Positions 29,179-41,080 of a stretch of DNA of 64,000 nt are shown here, piece after piece (within the stretch, counting starts at the first letter, position 1; each line of letters opens with the position of its first letter). Both the position numbers and the translations under genes were made by a program. This stretch comes from Cheilinus undulatus (taxonomy: Eukaryota; Chordata; Actinopteri; Labriformes; Labridae). The stretch lies in the NCBI RefSeq assembly GCF_018320785.1, contig NC_054882.1, positions 28,338,719-28,402,718 on the forward strand, in the 5' to 3' direction. The notes under the pieces are model-generated. The model worked only from the letters and a program-made list of their open reading frames with translations. It searched no databases and was not told where the DNA came from.

Positions 29179-30438
29179 GTATTTGGTTTACTCTGTCGTT
29201 GTCAAAGTTGTAACTGAAAAGCACGTTTTCTTTCTTTCTTCCTGATTTTTCTTGATCAAATTCTCCAGCCTTACAAACCTGTTACTTGTATGTAACCTTA
29301 AAAAAACAACACAATGCAGTTTTGTGTTATTTGTAAAGTTTAATTGACAGCAGCTACATTCAGGTTCAACTTTGTCAACTTTTGAGGATCTTACAGCAGT
29401 TTTTTGTAACTTTTGCTGTTAATGTAAAACTACTCAAGACCAGGCTTCAAAATAAAACAGTTAAATGCAGGGTTGTAAGGTGTAATCAGATAGAGTTAGG
29501 TGTTATTGGATGGCATGAGATCCAGGCTCAGTACAGACATGCATGAAAAACTAGGTGTGGGAGATTTGCTTAGGTTGGCCTTGAGGGATCCTCAGCACAG
29601 GTAATTTAAGATGGGTAGTGCTTCTCTCAGAGCTGATCACAATGAAGACTATTGTGTTGACGCTGTCCTAGCAGCAAAGGACTACATGACAGCATGGACA
29701 CTTTATTTAATCCATGCATGTGCACTCCTTAATGCTCTCCTATTGATATTCTTCTTGCTAATTAACCTGACAGATAACAGGACCTTCTGCTGAGAAGGGG
29801 GTCTCCCTTCTCTGTGTTTGTCCGCCTCCTGGACTTTGGACTGGAAGCTAACTCCAAATCCAAACTCTTTCAGGGTCGACGTCCGCTGTGTTTTTCAGGT
29901 TTTTTACCTCCAGTACCCTTTGCTAGGTGAGGCCGAGGCAGAGCCATTTGTTTAGAAAGGGTGTGTCGCATACTGGTGCTCCTTCTTCACCAGCATGCCA
30001 GGGCTTGTACCCATGGAGATTACAGGTGTGTTATGTAAGCACGAGAGGTACATCAGAGCCTGATGGATACCTGAGATCTAATGGGAGATCAAGGTAGAGA
30101 CAGGAGGAAGAAGGCAAGATGAGGAAGTAGTGAAGAATCAGCTCAGTGGAGGAACGGCAGAAACTGTAGGTAAGAAAGGGATAAGTGGTACTGAAACTGA
30201 GAAGAAACTGCTGATGAGTGCAGTAGAGTCTGCTGTTAATCAGATGGATTATTTGCTGAGTAACTCACCATTAAGGCCTCATCAACACCTCTTTAAGATG
30301 TCATCAATACCTGTTAGGGGGCATGAAGGAGTTTGATTGTGAATGCAAACATGCATTCTCTAAAGCCATGGTTCTTCTCTGATTGGTCAGGGAGCTGATT
30401 TCAATGGGTCTATCAAAAAGTTGCATGGAGTCCTTTTT

Positions 30439-30439
<1 letters not shown>

Positions 30440-30472
<33 letters not shown>
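30440..30472 (+). repeat. T33 homopolymer
   Basis: An uninterrupted run of 33 T. It could be the complement of an old retroposon poly(A) tail, but the sequence to its right (GGATCCATGTTGG) shows no recognised element. Length in the assembly may be inexact. Confidence 0.8.
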
Positions 30473-30473
<1 letters not shown>

Positions 30474-30554
30474 GATCCATGTTGGATTGATTGTTTTCTC
30501 AAAATCTTCCCATCTGGCTGCCTAGGGCAGGGATGACTCCCAATCTCCAGTACC

Positions 30555-30715
30555 AACATGTCTCAATCAATCTCTGTATAGTGCCAATTCATAACCGAAG
30601 TTATCTCAAGACACTTTATAAAGAGGGCAGGTCTAGACTGTACTCTCTGTTGTGCCCTATTATAACAGCCCAATGTTAAGCTGATACCTACCGGGCAGAA
30701 TCACAACACAGATTT
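30555..30715 (-). repeat. LINE-type 3' tail fragment, minus strand
   Basis: On the plus strand it reads TCAATCAATCTCTGTATAGTGCC and continues with ATTCATAACCGAAGTTATCTC and AAGACACTTTATAAAGAGGGC. The complement is the common fish LINE tail that ends in short TTGATTGA-like repeats. There is no reverse transcriptase frame next to it. Confidence 0.6.
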
Positions 30716-31609
30716 CTGTGCTTCATATGCCAACCCAACACCAACCCCCCACTACTTCAACTGAAAGACACAAAAATCTCTGCTTTGTGGAATTTATGGG
30801 GGTGCACATATTACACATATTATTGGCATTATATCAGTATCAGCAGACACAAAAATTTTGCCGATATATTGGTAGTAGATATTGACCACATGTATGACTA
30901 AGTTTGGAGAGTTTTAGGCATGACCAGCATACCTTATGAAACAGAAAAAACTGAGTCAAATATAGAGTATATGATATTTGTTATCTGTTCTACACAAAGG
31001 TTATGACAATAGATGACTACTGACATACAAATAATGCTGTCAGTCAGTTATGTAACATAAGAGGATTAGATGACTCAGGCCGATTTTTGAAAAGGCCTTT
31101 GTGACTTAGCCAATTTTGAACCTGACTTAGGCCAAATACTTCTGGAATAAGTGACTTAAAACAATGTACTTTTTTTCCCCACTACTGTGATAGGCCATGG
31201 GGAAGGGTAAGCCACAAACATTTAAAAATGCTTGTGGAGCATCCAGAGACTCAAGAGACAGAGAAATGCCGCTCCATCTCTTTAACGACGGCCGCATTGT
31301 CTCTTTCATTGAATGGGATCTGATCGGTGTCAGAATAGTCAAGTGCATCTCCTACCAAAAAGAAAAAAACATTTTAACCCCTTGAGGCCAAAGGTGCCAA
31401 ATCGTACTGGTGCATTCTGTGCTCTGTCATCATGGTATCCCTGCTGACTACTGAGAAGCAGAACTTACAACTCTTTTTCTTTCTTTCTTTTCTCTTTTTC
31501 TTTCACCATATTCAATTGGTATCCTATAAAGATATTTATCTGAAACATTCACGCTAATGTGAAATCTTTTTTCATCTGCCAACTTTTATATTTTGACAAA
31601 CAGAAGCAT

Positions 31610-32232
31610 TCACAGTCCTATTCTTTTGGTCATTGCCCAGGGTTCATGACCATAGGTGAGGGCTGAAACAAAGATCAACCAGTAAATTGTATGCCTTGCC
31701 TGCCAGCTCAGGTCTGGTATAGCACTGCACCAATCCACCTGTCAGTCCCACTGTCCATTCTACCCTCACTCATCAAAAAGACCCTGAGATACTTGAACTC
31801 CTTCACTTGAGGCAAAGACTCACTCCCCACCTGAAGGGAGCAATCCACCATTTTCTAGCAAAGAACCATGGCCTTAGACTTGGAGGTGCTGACTCTCATC
31901 CAAACTGCTTCGCACTTAGCTACAAACTGCTGAAGAACCCCCCCCCCCAAGTGCAGGATTGGTGATAAGCAGCTCTGGCAGAGGTCAATGTGTACTGGAA
32001 ACGTGCCTGACTTTGTGCTTAAGATGCGAACACCCCTCTCACTTTTGTCATAAAGGGACCTGATGGCATGCTGCATTACCCTCCACATAACCCCCCTATG
32101 GGACATGATCGTAAGCCTTCTCCAAGCCCACAAAACACATGTAGACTGGATGAGCAAACTCCCATGCTCCCTCAAGAAGTCATGCAAGGGTAAAGAACTG
32201 GTCCACTGTGATCTGTCAATAAAAAACATCAC
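31610..32232 (-). mobile_element. Truncated LINE reverse-transcriptase fragment
   Basis: Conceptual minus-strand reading shows the familiar fish non-LTR reverse transcriptase order: a piece like CFVDLEKAYDRVPRGV (seen as CVLWAWRRLT after decay), then AIRSLYDKSERGVRIL, STKSGTFPVHIDLCQSC, then AKCEAVWMRVSTSKSKAMVLC, and downstream a FKYLGVLF-like segment. The bases for the catalytic FADD box between LSPIL and the AKCEA segment are deleted. Both ends of the element are missing. The clade is uncertain. Confidence 0.75.
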
Positions 32233-32269
32233 GTTATGATATTTTTGCCATATTGCTCCCCTTAATTCA

Positions 32270-32345
32270 ATTCAGTTCAATTCACTAACTTTATCAATCC
32301 CTTAAGGGGCAATTGGTTCAGAGCAGCTTGTACACAAAAACGAAA
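32270..32345 (-). repeat. Second LINE-type tail fragment
   Basis: The complement reads GCCCCTTAAGGGATTGATAAA and then GTTAGTGAATTGAACTGAATTGAA. This resembles fish LINE tails of the CCCTTGGGGATTAATAAAG kind with short tandem words at the end. It lies 40 bases from the LINE coding fragment on the same strand, but the tail would be on the wrong side for one continuous element. Confidence 0.45.
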
Positions 32346-33984
32346 ATAAAACACAGTGAAACAGATGGCAAGAATATGTGCATGCTAAAATGCAACACAA
32401 TACTTAAAAATAAATGCTGGAATAGATTAGGCACTAGTTCTTAGGCACTAGTATCGGAACAAAAAGCCAAATGATACACAACCCTTATCTTTGGTTAGGA
32501 AAGCTTGTTTTCCTATGCTCCTTTTTGACATTTGTGCTGTCTGGTCTCTCTGTTCAGTCATAAGTTTTGTTCTATCAAAGGTCCACGCTGCAACATTTTT
32601 TCATTAAATATTTGGGGGGGGATTATGTTGGTAGGACCTGAGCTGAGGACCAGTGCTCTAAGGTTCACATATTCTAAATTAAGGACTTTTGTTTGTTCTC
32701 TTTCTGCCATCCTCTCCTACGCCTGTCAGACTGAGTGGGTTTCAGATTCAAAAGGATTTCCAAGCAGCTGCAGTGTTTTTTTTTGTGTCTGACACAGAGC
32801 AGAGACACAGAGATGCCAGGGTATATTTTTAAAAGCCCTCGAGTGTCCAGCTGTGTTTGCCTTCGCTGAGAGCTTCTCCCAGCATGCTGCTGTACAGCAC
32901 TTTCTTTTTCAGCCCTGAGTGACCTGTCAGTTCAGAGATCTTAAGCTCCTCCACAGAGGCTGCGGTCCAGACAGAGACCCCTGGTAACCTCGGGGAGCAG
33001 AGCAAACAACACACTGACTTTACAAAGCTCTGTGACTGTCTGTTCTTGTTGCAAGCTGAAACATCCTACAAGAGAAATGACTATGTTTCAGGGATTTATT
33101 TAATGAGATATTCCCTAAATCATAATACATTCGTATTATGCACCAGAGAAGTGCATTTCCTTACCCTCGCAAAGCAGATGGATTGGCTTGACTCCATCAG
33201 GCAAATCCATTTTGCAAAGCTCCGATCTGTTATTTTTGTTTTTTTGATGCAACATTTGAATACATCATGAAATATGGACACATTCATCTAATTCACTGAA
33301 TGATCCTAAATGCATAAAACTGTGTTTCAGTTTGTTAAGTCAGCTCATTAAGTTTTATTCTGCCAATTCCACTAAGGATTTCATCATTTGATTAATACTG
33401 ATTAAATGAGCGGGATTGCCAACAAAGTTTGGAAGCATTTTTCAGTGCTCATCTGAGTTGATGAAGATGAAATTGCCCTGTAGCAGCTGAAGCCAGTGTT
33501 ATGATTGCGTGCTTCTCCCAGTGCAGGTGGTGTTTTTCCTCTCTTCAAGCTGACAATCAGAATTACCACATTTTGGTTTGATTGATACACAAGGCTGATG
33601 TCCTAAGACTCGATAGCAGTATTGTTAAGCTACATCATTATTGATTTTTGGATATTTTAAAAATACAGAACCGGGTCTTTACGGACCCGGGTTTCGATCC
33701 CGATCCCTGTTAGTAAAATGGCCTTCTACAAGCCTATTCTCAACACATACACCAACAGGGAAACATGTTCACAAATGCTTAACAGTCAGGTGTTGTAGTC
33801 CACACATGCAGGGACAGTAGACACATGCACATACAAAAATTAGAATGGTTTGTTTAAAAAAACCTCACACCCCTTGAAGAGTGGGTGAGTAATTGTACAG
33901 AGGTGGGTGGTAAAACAATATCAGTACCATCACCGATAAAATTTCTGTCATGGAATGGATTTTTTCAACACTGTTGTCAAAGAC

Positions 33985-34955
33985 AACAGCTATCAGTATA
34001 CTTGACTACCATTACACCATGAAGACAAAAGAACACTCCAAGCAACTCAGAGAAAAAGTTATTGAATAGCATAAGTCAGGGGATTGTTTAAAAAATGTCC
34101 AAGGTACTAAACATCCTCCAGAGTCCAGTTAAATCCATCATCAAAAACATGGAAGGACTATGAGACGTGTAAGTCTGCCTGGATCAGGCTGTCCTCACAA
34201 ACTGAGTGACTGTGCAAGAAGGAGACAAGTGAGAGAGGCCACCAAGACACCCATGGCTACTCTCAAGGTTACAAGCTTCAGCAGCTGAGATGGGACAGAC
34301 TGTATACAACAACTGTTGCCCAGGTTCTTCACCAGTCAAAGCTTTATGGGAGAATGCAAAGAGAAAGACACTGTTGAGGAAAACTCATTAAATCTGGGAG
34401 ACTCCATGGTGAAGAAAGTTCTTTGGTCTGATGAGACCCCATGTTTGACTGACTTCAAACACTGCACATCACCACAAACACTCCATCCTCACTGTGAAGC
34501 ACAGTGGTGGCAGCATCATGCTGAGGGCATGCTTCTAAGCAGCCAGAGGGATAATTGGTCTGCAAGAGAAGATTTCTATTCCAGCAAGAAAATGACCTGA
34601 AGCATACAGTGAAGCTACACAGAGATGTATGTTCTGGAGTGCTCAAAGCCCAGACCTCAATCCAATAAAGAATTTGTGTCTGGACTTGAATAGGGCTATT
34701 CACACCCAATCAAGAGGGGTGTCCAGATGTGCAAGCCTGATTGAGACCTAGCTACACTGAGTGGCAGCTTAGCAGGAGAGACATGAAACTACATCTGAAT
34801 TTACAAAGAAGTGAACACCGAGGGACTTAAAAAAATATTACACATTAAATTATTTAGCTTATTTTATTTTGTAATACTGCAATATGATGCCAATACTACA
34901 AAGGCCAAAATAAAACTGTTACATAAATTTTAGGTCATATTGCCCAAATCTACTT
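33985..34955 (+). mobile_element. Tc1-like DNA transposon, family 1, most complete copy
   Basis: The transposase region can be followed from the start area (CACCATGAAGACAAAAGAAC) through the DNA-binding half. It continues through the VLHQSKLYG-like part and the SDETP region near 34430 (GTCTGATGAGACCCC), GGTGGCAGCATCATGCTGAG, and the C-terminal CCAATAAAGAATTTGTGTCTG, ending in the 3' untranslated end after GTGAACACC. Numerous small gaps and stops show it is dead. It is oriented with nhsl3. Confidence 0.85.
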
Positions 34956-36417
34956 TTTTTTTTTTTAACCCTAGAAAGAGTTGGCAAACCTTTATCCTCC
35001 TCGCATATACAACATGCAACTGTCCGTCAGATCAGCTATGCCCATTATTATGCACCAATAACTTTTTAACTCTGTGCCTAGAACTGCTAATTCCACTTCC
35101 ATGTTGATGCACTTCCACATTGGCTTTGTTGTTCATCACTGGAGGTTGCTGCTACATCAGAACATTGTCAAAGGTGCCTTAGAAAATCAAAATGTAGTTT
35201 AAAAAATCACAAATTAATGTTTTCAAAGGCATACATCAGAATGTTATCAGATAAGAAAAAGAAACTTGTAGCTTTCCTATCAATAGAAAACTCAGTAAAC
35301 AATAATTTTAACATCACATGTTATCTGAAAATGACTGTCATGCTCTAGTCATTATGCATTATTCATGGCTCCGTCTCAAAGGTCACTGTAGTGTACAGTA
35401 CCAGTGAGGAGAGGGGTGAAAGGGAGATCAAGAGGAGGGGGTGGGAGGAGGAGGAGGAGGTGCTAGGGGGTGAAAGCAGATTTGGAGTGAAGAGTTCCTC
35501 GGTCGGTAATTATGAATCTCTCAGGAATGCAGCTGCTGCTCTTAGCAGGCAAGCTGCTGCATGGCCACAGCGGCCTCGCAGCACACCAACGTGTATTACT
35601 GCGTCCACCGATCTGTGTACCCTACCCAAGATACACACAGTGTAACCTTGGCATGCTCAGCTGCGAAGCATTCTCTTATTTATGTGTCATTATTGTCTTA
35701 CAGTGTTATTGTTGTTTATTTTTATCACCAGCTTTACCTACATGCTCGTTTTCTGAAACCGAATCCCTTCTGCAGCAAACAGAGAGACCACAGAATGTCA
35801 GCAAAGCATTGTTTTCAGTCCAAACTCTGTGCCACTGTGTATTTATCCTGACATGGTGCTACAAAACCAAACTGCTGGAGATCTTGTGGCTACCCTTGAC
35901 CCCTTGGGTCTTGAAACCTAATTTTCACAAGCTGGAAAAGAGGTAAAAGCCTCCTTTAAAATGGAAAATCTTCATTGTCTGATACCAGGCTTTATGACAT
36001 TTCATCGAATTGTCAGAATTCCCCAAGTCTTTCCGGTTTGTGTCTTGGTGGCCCTGTCATCCGTCACCGTAAATGTCAGCTTCTTCAGAAGTGTTTGCAC
36101 ATGAGAGTTGTAGCCCAGACATGGTTGCTTAAGTCCTGAGTAGCAACGCTCTCTTTGTTTGATAAAGCCCAAAGAAGACAGCCAACGCCCTGATGGATGC
36201 CTTCAGGTGCCGCGCAGTAACACCAGTTTCACACTGCTAATACATAACATGTAGTTTTATTACTCCTATAAGTTTGATTTCAAAACTGTTATTTATAAAA
36301 GACGCTGTTACTGCAAAGCCAGGAAGACTGAACAGGTGCAAAACATCCTGAAAGGAGGCTGAATATTATTCTTATTATCTATTATTTCTGTCTAGACTAA
36401 CCACACTCAGGGTGTCT

Positions 36418-36843
36418 TCACCCTTGTGCACTGACAGATAAGTCTTGCCATGTGAAACTGCTCAGCTGAACAGCCTCCTGGTTAGACAGATCCAGTCCTA
36501 ATTCAAACAAAGGTGGCGGCATATCAACGCCACTCCCTCTTCGCTTGGCCTTATCCCTGTGAGACATCAGAGTCTGCTCCGTCAGCTTCCCTGTGTGACT
36601 CAACAATTCAAAGTTGCAGTTCCTGTAGACCCCTGGCCCGCACACACTTACCCCTCCCTTCCCCTGTTTCTCACCACTGCCTGTGAAATCCACATTGTTC
36701 AGATTTGTCAGAGTTGATAAGGAAGTGATTCTAGTGGAGCATGAAACTTGTGTAGTGAGTTCAACATGGTTTTTGTAACTCAAGGAGTTTACATTTTCAG
36801 GTAGTCCATCTCTGACTTTGATCAAACAGTATTTATCCTCCTC
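36418..36843 (-). CDS. Unidentified coding-like open frame
   Basis: The minus-strand frame is open for 141 codons from 36843 to a TGA at 36418-36420. It has mixed codon use and a protein-like composition (for example KYCLIKVRDGLPENVN, then SHRDKAKRRGSG and LFELGLDLSNQEAVQLSSF). The first in-frame ATG comes only about 88 codons in. If real it is therefore more likely a last exon entered by splicing than a single-exon gene; TTATAAG just above it could be a weak acceptor. I do not recognise the family. It is antisense to nhsl3. No upstream partner exon was found. A chance frame or old pseudogene fragment remains possible. Confidence 0.3.
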   Translation of the reverse strand, partial: EEDKYCLIKVRDGLPENVNSLSYKNHVELTTQVSCSTRITSLSTLTNLNNVDFTGSGEKQGKGGVSVCGPGVYRNCNFELLSHTGKLTEQTLMSHRDKAKRRGSGVDMPPPLFELGLDLSNQEAVQLSSFTWQDLSVSAQG

Positions 36844-39800
36844 TTATAACGTTTGAATAATGTTTACTATCAGAATGCAGTGTATCTTTAGGGCTGGTGT
36901 TAATTTCAGCTGTTTTTATGCGCTGGTAGAGCCTGTTTTCAACACAAATCAATGCAGTTCAGCATTTTCAGCACTCAGAATCCTCGTTTCGAGCTATTCT
37001 TTTTCACTATGCTCACAGTGCTCTCATCTGAAAATAGTTCAGCACTTCTGCACTCCTCAGTGTCACTTCTGCCCCACTAACCAATCAAATCATGAAGGGG
37101 TGTGACATCTGATAGTGTCTTGACTAATGGTGAGGGAGAAACTAAATCTGTCTTTTCTTAGAGGGTACAGTTCCCCGGTCTAGAGCTGCTACTAATGCCA
37201 GGGCACAATTCCTTTAGTTTGTTTTTGTCTGTTTTTTTTTTCATTTGTGAGTTTTCTTTTGGATTAAGGAAAATATTAAAGTCCCTATAAAGTAATATCC
37301 AAAATTTGTGATATGTTGGAATATGGTTGCTGTAAACATGTTAAAACACTGAGATCTTTGTGTAACCGAATGTTGGATTTAGACCATTAGAAAGTTTTTT
37401 TTTAACCACTTTTGTGGCTTGGTTTAATTTAGGCAGGGAAAAATAGCGACCCAAAATGTCACAGGTCACAGGTCACTAGGAAATTTCTCAAATCTTATCA
37501 GCCACAGTGGTCTGTGATCATTAAAAATATTGTAACAAAAAGATTTGTGCCAGAAAACAGTAAATATAATCCCCAACTTCTGTCTCTCTGCTGAAGGGGC
37601 AGGCTAATTGTTGGAGTGCTTGTTTATTTTTCACTTGAACCGAATGCAGCAGGAACAAACATCTGATGCTGAAGGTGTGTTTTAATCTATATTTCACTTG
37701 TCTTTAGTCCTGGATGACTTAAAAGAAGCGGGCTGTGGCTTTGTCTCTCTCAAAGCAGACACAGTTTAATCCCTCTTGTCTGTTAGCATCGCACTGCTCA
37801 AATTTAGTAAAGTATCTGATGATATTCCATTCTATTCCTGGCAAGTCTGTCACAATAGAAGCCTCTAATGCTAGTCATCATTGAAGACTTATTTTGAAGA
37901 GCAACATCAGAAAATGGAGTGCTCTCAGCAGCAACTTAACAACAGATGTCTCACAAACAGGAGGGAGACTTAACTTCACATAACTCAGAAAATGAGATGT
38001 AAGGAATACCTAAAGAGGATGAGAAAATAAAACTGAGACTTTTTTAGCATTTAACTGTCTGCCCATCTTGACATGAATATGATTGTTTCTCTGGTGGCTT
38101 AAAAAACAGAGTTGTAACATAGCAGCGTAGCTGACAGATTACTCCTCCGTTTAGGTTGGGTTATTATTATTTTATTATTTGAGAGGATTGTGTTTCTCCT
38201 TAGTGGGTGTGGCTTTGGCTCATTCACCCGACATGCCCACACTGTCCTAGCTAGAGAGATTTTATGGTCTCATTTTTCATGATTTGGAGGCTTAATTTTA
38301 TATACTTAGAGATTTTTTCCATGACTGACATTTGCCCTGGTGGTTCATAACACAGTAGCCTGTCATACAACAAACCTGAAACAGAGATTTTATTTAGCAT
38401 GGTACAGGGACTTTAAGCATGTAAGGGACAGTGTCTGACAAGGTGTCCAGTTATCAGGGATATTGTTGTATTTACCAAATAAATCACCACTTACTTATTT
38501 CAAATCAACCTCAACATAAAATGTATTTTCATATACATTTATATCTAATCCTATATCTGTTTAGAAATACAGCTATAATATATAAAAAGACATATTGACC
38601 AGCTCTAGCTCATTTAATTCATTGTAAGATTCTGGTATAACACCCAACCAAAAGTGTAGAACCACAGAATAAAATGGTTTAATGTTAAAATAAGGGTTTT
38701 TCCAACGCTATTTAGGAGGAGTCACCTAGCTACTGCTCCTGTTGCTGCTAGCCTAGCTTGTTTCAAGGTTAGCATTCCTACATTGTTTTGATCCAGGCTT
38801 TTTAATGACAGCAGTCATATTACATTCACAAAATGTTGATATTGCACAGATGTTAAAGACTTAAATTTAATCTGAATATCATATAACCCTTCTGAATCAG
38901 ACTGGTACTCTGTTTGCTAGCAAAGTGAGCTAGTTAGGACAAGCTAGCTCTTAATCGCTGACTCAGTGAAGGAATAATGTACCAGGACTTTTTAATAAGT
39001 GTTAAAGAGAGGGAAATTATTTCATAGTTGGTAATTGAATGGCCATGTGGAGTTAATCCCATCTTTTCAGTCTTAAAAAAAAAAGAAAAGAAAATAAAAA
39101 GACAAAAACTAGTAATTAGCTTAATTCCTCTTTGGCACAGATATGTTGAGGGTGTGTACTCACTTAAGTTTTCTCATGGAAAAAGAACTGGCTTTACCTC
39201 TCCTTTTACACTCCAGGTTGTTAAAGAAAAGTATGGTAGAGCTAAGTTAAGAAGGATTTCTTTGTTTTATTCATGGATTTTGGTTGGATTGGTAACAGTA
39301 ATCTGCGTTTTGCTGAAGGCAAAGCAGGTGTCAGTGCTTAGCTTTGCTTTCACCGTCGACCCGCCTGTATAAAGCAAAGAGGAGACCCACAGTCACTCAG
39401 GAATTTATGCACTCAAGCCCCAGGGCATGTATCTGTCAAATGTACACAGTCCATCAATCTACATTTTCTGATTTTCACAGTCTATTCCGTGGCAGTGTGT
39501 AAACTTCGATCAGACGCACTTTACTTCATGCTGATGTGTACAAACTGCCATCGGTGTCTGATAATCATTCAGCGGTGCAGGTATTGACACACGGCGTTGA
39601 GGTTTGCTGTGTGTGAGCGGTGCCTCCTCTCTAGTGTGAGAGTCTGTATGGTGTCTTTTGTAAAGGATAAGTAAACAGCGTGTTGGAACACATGCCCGCA
39701 CTGACAGGACTGGGGCTGGGCTGAAACAAACCACAGCCGGTTTAGTGTGTAAACGAGAGACAGAGAGAGAGAACGTGCTACTTTTTTGTTTGTAAATTGG

Positions 39801-40880
39801 CTCAAGGCACATGACTTGATCGTGGTATTTATGAAAATACAGCACACACTGATGTGTTGTTGTGTAGGAAATGCTAGCGGATGTTTGAAGCATGGCGCAT
39901 TTAACAGATCCAAGAAAAAGTCTGATTTTTTAAATACTTTTTTTGGCTAGAAATGAGGTTTAGTGATAACTATTGTGATACTGAAGCTGAGTTGCTTTTT
40001 CATCTATAAACACTAAAAGATGTGAAGCATGTCTGCTGCCATGATTTATCAAACCTAACATCATCAAAAGAAACAGATACTGTATTTTTCTGGGCAGAGA
40101 TGCTTTTAAAAACGCTCCACAGAGTGCGTCATCCTATTACATTTGTTTGCAAAACTGAAAATTGCAGGTTGTTATGTGTAACCACAACAGTGACGGCATG
40201 AGTCAACTGCTTGTGACCATGCTGCACAGACAGAGGTCTGGTGGGTGGTCCTGCACCGTGTCCCAGGGATCTTATTGTTACTCTGGTCTCTCCCAGAACT
40301 TAGAGAACTCTCTTCAGCACGTGGGTTTTAAATGAATGAACCAGCTCTCTCTTCCTGACTGACACCCCTGATTATTGACAACTATAGTCAGTACAGATGC
40401 CCTGATCTTAGTCATGACTAAATGACTGTAATTTAGAGCAGCAGAAACACAGGGCTGAGTGCAGGGAGGGCCTGCGACTTTTCCTCTGAGAAGATGGATG
40501 CTCTTTCTTGTTATTGGCCTTTCACTACAACTCGCTCCACATGTCTACTCTAGTACAACTAAATGAGCTTCAGTGAATGACAAGTTTAGCTCGGCTACAT
40601 AAAGATAAAACATTCCCTCCAAAACACCCATATATGTATAAAGTTGAGAAAAACATTCAAGCACTTAAGTGGCCATTTTAAGCCTTTCAAATGGGGCTGC
40701 ATACCCCAGTCATGAGAGGGACTTTAACTCTTTATATGGGGCTGAAGGTGTTTCACTTTTGGGAAGCTGTTATGCCACATCTTTTTTTTTTTTTTCTTTT
40801 TTTTTTTTTTTATCAGGGACACACTATTATTGATATATATTGGTATTGGCAGATATTGGCTTAAAAAGTAAATCACTGTA

Positions 40881-41080
40881 CCCCAGTGTAGTTCAGTGGG
40901 TAGAGCAGGCACCCATAAGCTGAGGCTATAGCCTCCAACACACTGGTCCCCTGTTTGATTCCTGGTCTTGGCACATGTTTGATGCATGTCTACCCCCATT
41001 CTCTCCCCTGCTATTTCCTGTCTTTTTTCACCTGTCAAATAACAATAAAGGCAAAAGCCCCCCAAATAATCTAAAAGAAG
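40881..41080 (+). mobile_element. tRNA-headed SINE, copy 1
   Basis: It has an A-box-like TAGTTCAGTGGGTAGAGCAG at about 40890-40909 and a B-box-like GTTTGATTCCTGGTC near 40953-40967. Then follows a body with CTCTCCCCTGCTATTTCCTG and the tail ATAACAATAAAGGCAAAAGC. The head resembles a tRNA of the Lys/Ala type, but its arms do not fold as a gene. The tail matches the SINEs at 45711 and 57350. Confidence 0.75.

Noticed and set aside
35391-35946. Frames of 84-144 codons after a purine-rich run
   Set aside because: The overlapping frames have no recognised domain. A promoter or alternative exon is possible, but there is no splice signal or homology to support it.
39510-39913. Minus-strand frames of 114 and 127 codons
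   Set aside because: Two overlapping frames of similar length with low-complexity parts and no domain; most likely chance.
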